A DNA stretch of 64,000 nt, taken from NCBI GenBank assembly GCA_015847255.1, contig JADLZK010000423.1:992001-1056000 (forward strand), in the 5' to 3' direction. The translations under genes and the position numbers were made by a program. Positions 57,455 through 64,000 of this stretch are shown here, in pieces. This DNA is from Hyparrhenia diplandra (lineage: Eukaryota > Streptophyta > Magnoliopsida > Poales > Poaceae). The notes beneath the pieces were generated by a model, which was not told the DNA's origin, searched no databases, and saw only the letters and a program-made list of their open reading frames with translations. How positions within the stretch are numbered: position 1 is the first letter of the stretch; every line of letters starts with the position of its first letter.

Positions 57455-58634
57455 GGGAGATATAACTTTTAGCATCTTAGCGGATGTACACTCTCTAGAT
57501 AGCACTTTAGTGGTTGCCACTATTTTTTAGCACCCTCCGGCTGCAAACCAATACATTTTTAGCACTTTTGCTGATGTGTCACGCCACCTCAACACTCCAC
57601 GCCCACGCTGGATCGTGGCTGCAAAATGACACGGAATGCCCCCTGCCCTTCCTTTCCCGTTCCGTAAAAAAGAAAAAAGAAAAAGAAAAAAACCCGACGG
57701 GAATGAGACCCATCGTTCTTTCCTTTCCCACTTTGCATCGGGACCCCTAGCCTATTCCAAAATTCACTAAGCCTTAATCCGAAAATATCTCTCTCTGGCA
57801 CTTTTACCTAAGTAACCCCCGAGAGAGAAATTAAATTACGTTAAAGCCCTCTTCTTCTTCTTCCTTCAAGAGACGGACGGAAAGGACGCGGGCGCCGGGG
57901 TGCGGCCGGGCGGGCTCGTCCCGAAGTCGAACCGCTGCCTCATCGAGCCCAAAGACGAGTCCACCGCTGCTGTCCTCGAGCTCAGAGCCCGTAGACGGCA
58001 CGCCTGTTCCTAAAGCCGCCGAGGCGCACGAATGGTGCGGTATCCCCACCCGCCCCCCGGCCAGCCCGGCTCCGCCAAGGTTGCCCGCGGTTCGAGCCAC
58101 GCGCGCTCCCACCCGGGCCGAGCTCGGCGCGCCCACGACGCAAGGCGTGTCGGGGAGGCGGCCTCGTTGCGCCGGGGGCTGAGAGCCCTCGCGACAGGGA
58201 GCTCGCGCGACCGCGCGCATGACGGCGGAGCTGCCGTGCCCCTTCCCGGGCTCGGCGGGCGGCGGCTCGGCTGTTAGACGCGCGGCAGCCTGGGCGCGGA
58301 CTCCAGACGAGCTGCTCCCCTCTCCTTACCTCGATCTGGCTTGCTGCACGGAGACGCCGGGAGGTTGAAGAAGTATCTTACATGTGGGTCCCGCCGTCAG
58401 CCGGTGGAAGGGGCAAAGAAAAGAACAGGAACGGTGGGAACAGGAGGGCAGGGGTATCGCTCGTCTTTTGGCACCCCGGATCCAGCGTGGACCTATCTGG
58501 TGGAGTGCCACATCAGCCAAAGTGCTAAATATATATCGATTTTCGCAGCGGAGCATGCTAAAAGAATAGTGGCAACCGTTAAGATGCTATCCGGAGAGTG
58601 TACATTCGGTAAGATGCTAAAAGTTATATCTCCC
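57455..58634. mobile_element. Mutator-like element (possible Pack-MULE) in an intron
   Basis: Ends are inverted repeats of over 100 bases: GGGAGATATAACTTTTAGC at both termini, then matching TGTACACTCTC, GGTTGCCACTATT and GCTGATGTG blocks. The flanks AAGAAATGA (57446-57454) and AAGAAACAA (58635-58643) agree at seven of nine bases, fitting the 9-bp Mutator duplication. No MURA transposase. The interior 57870-58300 is GC-rich, with a plus-strand stretch reading GLVPKSNRCLIEPKDESTAA that looks like a real protein piece I cannot name. It sits in intron 3 of the DUF632 gene in sense with it and splits no exon. Confidence 0.85.
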
Positions 58635-59925
58635 AAGAAACAAGGGTATGAGGTGTTTGGACTTTGGACTTTGGACACTTGCTGGCATAACAAATCATTG
58701 TTACTGTCTTACCGCCTTACTTTGTTTATGTAGGCAAGTGAAAATGTTAGAAAGGCGTATGACGAGAAATGTAATCTCCTCCGGCGCCAATTTGCAAGAG
58801 GCCTAAATGCACAGCTGATTGATAAGACTAGGGCTGTTGTGAAGGATCTCCATTCCCGGGTATCTGTTGCGATTCAAGCTGTTGATGCAATCTCCAAAAG
58901 AATTGAGAAGATAAGGGATGAAGAACTGCAGCCACAGCTGGTCGAGCTAGTTCAAGGGTATATCCCTGATATTTGATTTCTTATACCACAATTTCGAATG
59001 CAATCTTCCTGTTTCATTGTTTTTCACTGTATGTTAGTAAAGATATTTTTTTCTCAAACACATAGGAGAGTTGTGTGCCATTCCATTAATAGGTAGAAAA
59101 TGGTCAATTACATGCTGATTCCACAGCTCTGGTTAATATCACACCAAGTTTAGTAAAATTTTAACTGTCAATATCACTCCAAATTCATTTTTGGCAGAAT
59201 GATAGTACAATATCACAACCTATTCTAAGAAGTTAACTTGTTTTGCTGAAACATTCTGATGGTGATGGCTCATGACTTAGCTGATCAAAATCCTGTTTTT
59301 GACATTTCTTGCCTAATAACCTTGATCTGACTTCATATAGGCTAATCAGAATGTGGAAATTGATGCTGGAATGTCACCACAAACAGTTCATCACGATCAC
59401 ATTAGCATACCATGTGAAAAACTCAACCCCAGTGCATGGTGAGCACCGCCGCCAGGCGGCAATGCATCTGTGGAATGAGATGGACAGCTTCTCCTCGAGC
59501 TTCAGAAACTGGGTCACTGCTCACAAGTCGTATGTCGAGGCCCTCAATGCATGGCTCCAGAAGTGTCTCCTGCAGCCACCGCAGGACCGACGCAGCTTAA
59601 AAGCGCAAGGTGTCCTTCCCTCCTCGCCAGGCCGTTTCCCCTCCCATATTCATCCTCTGTGGGGACTGGCTCGCCATGTCAGAATCTCTCCCTGCTGACG
59701 AGCTATGCAAGTCCCTCAAAGATGTGATGCAGCTCCTCCGTGACTCGTTTGAACACCACGATGAGCAGAACAAGCCCAGAAGCGAGTCGCAGGAGTGTGG
59801 GATGCTGGAGAACAATAGCGAGCAGGAGGCAGCTTAAGAGTGGGAGTGTAGCATCAGCTGAAGGGCTGCAGTCGAGACTAACGGCAGTTCTTGACCGCCT
59901 GACAAAATTTTCGGAGGCATCACTG

Positions 59926-60066
59926 AAGTGCTATGAGGAGCTCAAGCAGAGCTATGAGATAGCCTGTGCTGATTATAAGAGAGTTGGACCAAATGCTCAG
60001 CTTGCTTAGGGATTATGTTGATTTAGTGCTATGAGGAGCTCAAGCAGAGCTATGAGATAGCCTGTG
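59926..60066 (+). repeat. 42-bp direct duplication at the 3' end of the DUF632 gene
   Basis: Positions 59926-59967 are repeated exactly at 60025-60066 (starts AGTGCTATGAGGAGC). The first copy encodes CYEELKQSYEIAC of the last exon; the second lies just after the stop at 60009. Confidence 0.9.
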
Positions 60067-60685
60067 TATGACTTCTTCCTATCTGTTCTGGATGACAAAT
60101 TCTGTTGTTTCCTTTTGGTATATATTTTGTGAACAATCAGGTTATAGTACAATATTTGGCCCAAATATTACCGATTTAGTGCTATCAGTTATGTATGACG
60201 AAGTGTTGGGCAGATTTTAAGCTTTATCATCTGCCCTGATGCTTGGAAAGGCATATGAGAAACGTTTTCACAAAAAAATATAACAGGCAAGATATCATGA
60301 TTTCTGCGCGCATGTAATCTCCTACTCACTTTGCAGCTATGGGCTTGGCATGACATTCCTTTTCACCAGAATTCTGCAAGCATGTAAGCTCATACCTTGC
60401 AGTTACAGCAATGGTATAGCTACTGGCATATTTTTACAATGACGGAGAATAAGCGACTAAATATGAAATTTATCAAACCAAGTGAAAATTTGGTATATAT
60501 AGACATTTTTAGCTCACTGATAAAAATCTTCATTCAAAACAATTGAGCCAAAAAACAATCTGACAATTTATTCACAAGGAGCCAGTGTTTTACAATTACT
60601 GTTTACATATATACTAGTATTGAAACTTGCTCATCTATCTATGTACCTATAATATGAACTTATCCGAGCTTGTATATATACTCTA
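60067..60685. other. Convergent 3' ends of the DUF632 and ACX genes
   Basis: AT-rich, no gene. Holds the presumed 3' UTRs of the plus-strand DUF632 gene and the minus-strand ACX gene, which face each other tail to tail. Confidence 0.5.
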
Positions 60686-63277
60686 CTAGAAGCCAACATA
60701 CTGGGTGTACTGTGCATAGGCCTCCGATTGCATGCCAATTGGGGCACGGATGATGAGATCTGGAAGGTCAAATGCATCTATGAGTTCTCGCGCCACTAGC
60801 CTCACTTGGTAACTGAGGTAGTCTGTCAGCTTATGAATAGCCTGCAGACATACAAGAGAGTACTGCTGTCAGGTTCTGGGCTTCAGGTTACAGTGTGAAT
60901 AGAGCTAAAATTGCAGTATGAGATGAGATCACACACCTTAGCTTTGTTTGGGGCAACATAGTCTACATTCCGATATGTTCCAATATCTTTCCAGATCCTG
61001 TCGAGCGCATAAAGGTCACATACCAGCTTCAACGCTTCCCGTGTTTTTTCATCAGGGCAACTGCATATAGGCATTGTAAGTGATTGCCAATTATGGTCAC
61101 AACAAAGAGCCAGAATATTTCAAAAGAGGCAGGAAAGACATCTGAATGATGAGCAGCCTTAGATATAGTTTAAATCCAGTTTATTTGTTGTGGTTTGCTC
61201 GTTCAGTGAAACAGAAAAGCTAGGATAACAAGGGTTAAAAAAAAAAAGGAGTTCCAAGTTGCTAAAGTCGGGTGTCCATAACAGAATAATATAAAGAGTT
61301 CCTGTCCTTGTCTTGCTATTCAGTGATTTTGTGGCTTGATGATTGAAAAAAATAATTCAATTGAAGCACGAATCCGAATCAAAGCGGGTGCAGAAATACA
61401 CAGAAGAAACTCACTATAAGAATTTACCTTTTCACTGATTCAATGAACTTTGCAAGGATGACAGACTCAATGTGTGATTCTGCAAGTGTAAGCAGATGAT
61501 TCAAACATCTATTCCACGCACCAAAACCTCCAAGTGTCTTGCTATGTTTCTGTAGCCGGGCAGCGACACTATGTAGCAACCGAGATGTTCGGTACTGAGA
61601 AGAAAGGTTGCCCAATCAGTACCGGAAATGAACATGAGAGAACTCTCAGTAAATAGGAAGAATTAACTCACTCTGAATGCATCCAGCTGGAAATTAGGAT
61701 CCCGCAGATGATCTTCGCCTTCCCATCGGGCAGTGACAGGATTAGGCTGGGACAGGTAAGTACTCATGGAGTCTCTCAAGTAATTCCAGGTAACTGAAAG
61801 TGTCCCTCCCTTAAATTTCTCCTGGTATTGCTTCAGGAGATCTCCAGCAACCTACAAGAGCATGAGAAGATGCACATTATTTAAGGAAAAGTAACTTCAT
61901 AGCATTTTTAGAAACTGATCCTAACTTCCCTAGAGCTCAGCTTATTTCAGAAAGCATGCCCGTCAAATTGTGTTAGTCTCAAAACAAGCCAAACAAGCCA
62001 TTAGCGGGCTTTTATGAAGGATGCTGATCAGTACCTGCTGCAGAAGAACAGTGTTGTCACCCTCAAATGTTTGGAATATATCATGGTCATTGCGTAGAGC
62101 TCCAAAACGATTTACAGCAGCATAGCCATGGCCACCGCACGCTTCTCTGCAGATGCTTATAGACTTCGCTGTATATGAAGTTATGTAGGCTTTCAACCCA
62201 GATGAAAGAACATGTACGTCAGCAATAAGATCCTCCTCATTGGTTTTCTTCATTTCCGAGTACTTATCAACTAACTGTACCGTGGCAAAGTGAAACGCAT
62301 ACGACGATGCTAACATGGGCATCAATTTGTTCTGGTGAGACTGATAATCCAACACACTGATCTCGGGCTGCTTTGGTGGACCGAATTGGTGGCGCAGAAG
62401 AGCATACCTCACAGCAATTGTTACTGCGACTTTGAGAACACCCACAGAACAAAATGCAATGCCAACTCGTCCACCGACAAGCTCCCCAAGAGTTGCTGCA
62501 AATTTTTTGTTAATTGTGGGCAGACTGCTGGTGTATTTTCCATCCCGTGACACATCACCAAACCGATTCAGAAGATTATCTCTGGGTATCCTAACTGACC
62601 GGAATCTTAGTGCACCATTGTCTACACCATTTAGGCCAATCTTGTGCCCACAATCATTGATCTCGATTCCAGGAAGAACAGCATGAGTTTCAAGGTCCCG
62701 AATGGGGACGATAAATGCATGGATGCCCATATCAGCAGGTTCCCCTCCTTTTCCTTGAAGGGGTAAAATTAACCTTGCAAAGACAGTAGCAAATTTTCCA
62801 TGAACCGCAGCATTGCCAATCCACCACTTAATAGCTCCATCGTTTGGGGTGTTGATGATAAATTCATCAGTGACAGGATCAAATGTAGCGGTAGTCTGCA
62901 GGGCTTGGACATTCGATCCTATTTGCAGGAAAAGAGTAATAATGGTAAGGGGAATTGAGTGTCAATTCTTTTGAATGTGTAACAGTGCGTTAGGTGTTGG
63001 GTACAAGCCCGTAACTGTGCGCCATTCAAAACAAACAAAGTGCAACGGTACTGAGACACTGTATCTGTACTGTACATTGATAATGGCTAAGCAACAAAAT
63101 AATAGAGGCAGCACTGATTAATGGATAATAAATAAATAAATAAATAAGTGGAGAACCTAACCATGATGTAGTTCTGTCATTGCAAAACAGCCTGGATAAT
63201 CCAAATTGTCAATTCCTTCAAAGTACTTATCTCTGTGCTTTTTGGTTCCTAGATTTATGACAGAACCACCCCAGAGG
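60686..63277 (-). CDS. ACX3: Peroxisomal acyl-CoA oxidase, ACX3-type (5' exons outside the window)
   Basis: Minus-strand exons: 63277-63162, 62918-62035, 61851-61672, 61594-61428, 61060-60937, 60841-60686. It catalyses the first step of beta-oxidation, acyl-CoA to trans-2-enoyl-CoA with FAD, passing electrons to O2 and making H2O2. Landmarks are the end of the N-terminal domain (SLWGGSVINLGTKKH, YPGCFAMTELHHG), the FAD/acyl-CoA domain (KWWIGNAAVHGKFATVFARL, HKIGLNGVDNGALRF, RIPRDNLLNRFGDV), CREACGGHGYAAVNRFG, and TFEGDNTVLLQQ with the catalytic Glu. It ends YTQYVGF, with no C-terminal SKL-type signal; ACX3 relatives use an N-terminal PTS2, which would lie beyond the window. All exons join in frame with no lesions. 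The medium-chain ACX3 assignment rests on overall resemblance and the C-terminus. Confidence 0.9.
63127..63148. repeat. (AAAT)n microsatellite in an ACX intron
   Basis: About five AAAT units lie 14 bases inside the intron from the donor at 63161. Likely polymorphic. Confidence 0.85.
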
Positions 63278-64000
63278 CTGTATTAGCAAGGAGGTTGAGT
63301 TAGTACAATATTAGTCATTAAGACTGCTATAAGATAGAGAGTACACATAGCTGGCTACAAAATTTAATCCACAAGGACTTCCACAAATTCAAATATGTTG
63401 AAATTTTGTTATAGGCAACTAGTTTGATGGTTATCATCTGTCTAGTTAGTTTAATGGCTGAAAAACAGCCGCAGTAGAAAGTTCCCCAAAAGCATCCTCA
63501 ACTGCTCAACTACTATGTACACCCAAAACCAAAAATTCCATCCCAATTAAAGAAGGGGAGATAATGGAAAAGAAAACAGCTCAAACTCTGTTTTCATAAA
63601 CCCTGTTACTGAAAACTACTCACAGCAATACACGTGAGGCTTCAATGCACAATTCAGATACTGACAGACCTAACCTCACTCTCACAGCACCAAGCATCCT
63701 TAGAATCCCTTTGAACGTAACAACAGATTGCATGTGGACTCTATAAAGAAAAGGTTGCTAGGTATTTGTACAGACAGCTGAACTCAATTGGCACCATAAA
63801 TAAATTAGGTAGCATGATAATGGTCTATGTACCCTGTCCCCTATGATCGATCATGTTATATTGAATTGCATACTTAAATTTTCGGCTTTCTGTAAAGCAG
63901 GCAGGCAAAAGTCACACACACTAAAATTTTACAACCAATTGGAAGCAGAGAAGATAATTTTTGTCTGTAATCGTCACCCCCTAGCAAAATTAATTACCAC
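63278..64000 (-). other. ACX intron, open to the window edge
   Basis: No exon of the expected N-terminal ACX region is visible. The exon at 63162-63277 needs two nucleotides of its first codon from an upstream exon, so the gene must continue beyond 64000. Confidence 0.6.

Larger units (their letters stand above)
55618..60009 (+). pseudogene. DUF630/DUF632 protein gene (NRG2/REL2-like), many 1-nt frame breaks
   Basis: Exons about 55618-56576, 56681-56763, 56845-57062, 58734-58957, 59341-60009. The DUF630 N-terminus reads MGTSPSKATGEDALVLCKDR and RDALSAAHLSYTQSLRTVG, after a start resembling the family's MG-myristoylation type. A Pro-rich region (PPPPPLPPELSTTWDFFDP) and the DUF632 coiled-coil follow: FVSSMKDIEARFTRAAEAG, STLDRLHAWERKLYDEIK, ASENVRKAYDEKC, LIRMWKLMLECHHKQF and FRNWVTAHKSYVEALNAWLQ. 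Relatives act in nitrate signalling or leaf development. Frame changes occur near 55865, 56040 (T run), 56180, 56412, 56730 (A run), 59598 (A run) and 59830. Splice sites are intact and exons 3-4 are clean. Either an aging pseudogene or a poorly polished assembly. Confidence 0.8.

Noticed and set aside
57831..58220. 129-codon minus-strand frame in the Mutator-like element
   Set aside because: The opposite strand has the more protein-like stretch, and this frame is GC-driven.

Overview
The window is plant nuclear DNA, almost certainly from a grass (Poaceae). The evidence is the mix of Stowaway-like, Tourist-like and hAT-like MITEs, CACTA and Mutator-like elements, a tRNA-derived SINE, long SIRE-like Ty1/copia LTRs, and intron-split genes whose products look like grass proteins (F-box/DUF295, DUF630/DUF632, a RING-CH ligase, acyl-CoA oxidase 3). 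Species cannot be fixed from the sequence alone. All homology calls come from reading the translations; no search was run.

Layout. 1-7.2 kb is gene-poor: a broken F-box/FBD gene on the minus strand (3.0-4.5 kb), a TIR transposon with a Stowaway nested in it (5.07-6.34 kb), and a decayed U-box/ARM E3 ligase fragment (6.4-7.15 kb). 7.2-22.9 kb is a stack of LTR retrotransposons. A copia-like LTR (A) is split by a copia element (B, TSD GTTGG). B's 5' LTR is split by a 2.4 kb solo LTR (C, TSD ATCAC) and then by a Gypsy-style LTR fragment (D). Only the RNase H end of B's polyprotein survives. A minus-strand LTR (E, 19.2-22.9 kb) follows.

23-42 kb is a minus-strand tandem array of F-box/DUF295 genes. 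One copy is intact (24.28-25.50 kb), one has a single 1-bp frameshift (31.0-32.2 kb), two are decayed (37.6-39.0 and 40.7-42.0 kb), and one repeat unit kept its flank but lost the gene (27.2-28.7 kb). Between the copies sit a SINE, a TTA-flanked Harbinger-like element carrying a piece of a GDSL lipase gene, nested Stowaways, a small poly(A) retroposon and a CACTA element.

45-64 kb is the gene-rich end: a RING-CH membrane E3 ligase (+), a TXNDC9/phosducin-like protein (+), a DUF630/DUF632 protein (+) with a Mutator-like element in an intron, and the 3' part of an ACX3-type acyl-CoA oxidase (-). These four are unrelated housekeeping-type genes and do not form a pathway. The first three carry repeated 1-nt frameshifts in otherwise well-conserved exons, several in G or T runs. 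This looks like either assembly indels or very recent decay. The ACX exons read cleanly.

I found no convincing new biological system. The strongest leads are the gene-capturing elements, the dated nest of LTR insertions, the acidic minisatellite in the F-box linker, and the frameshift pattern.
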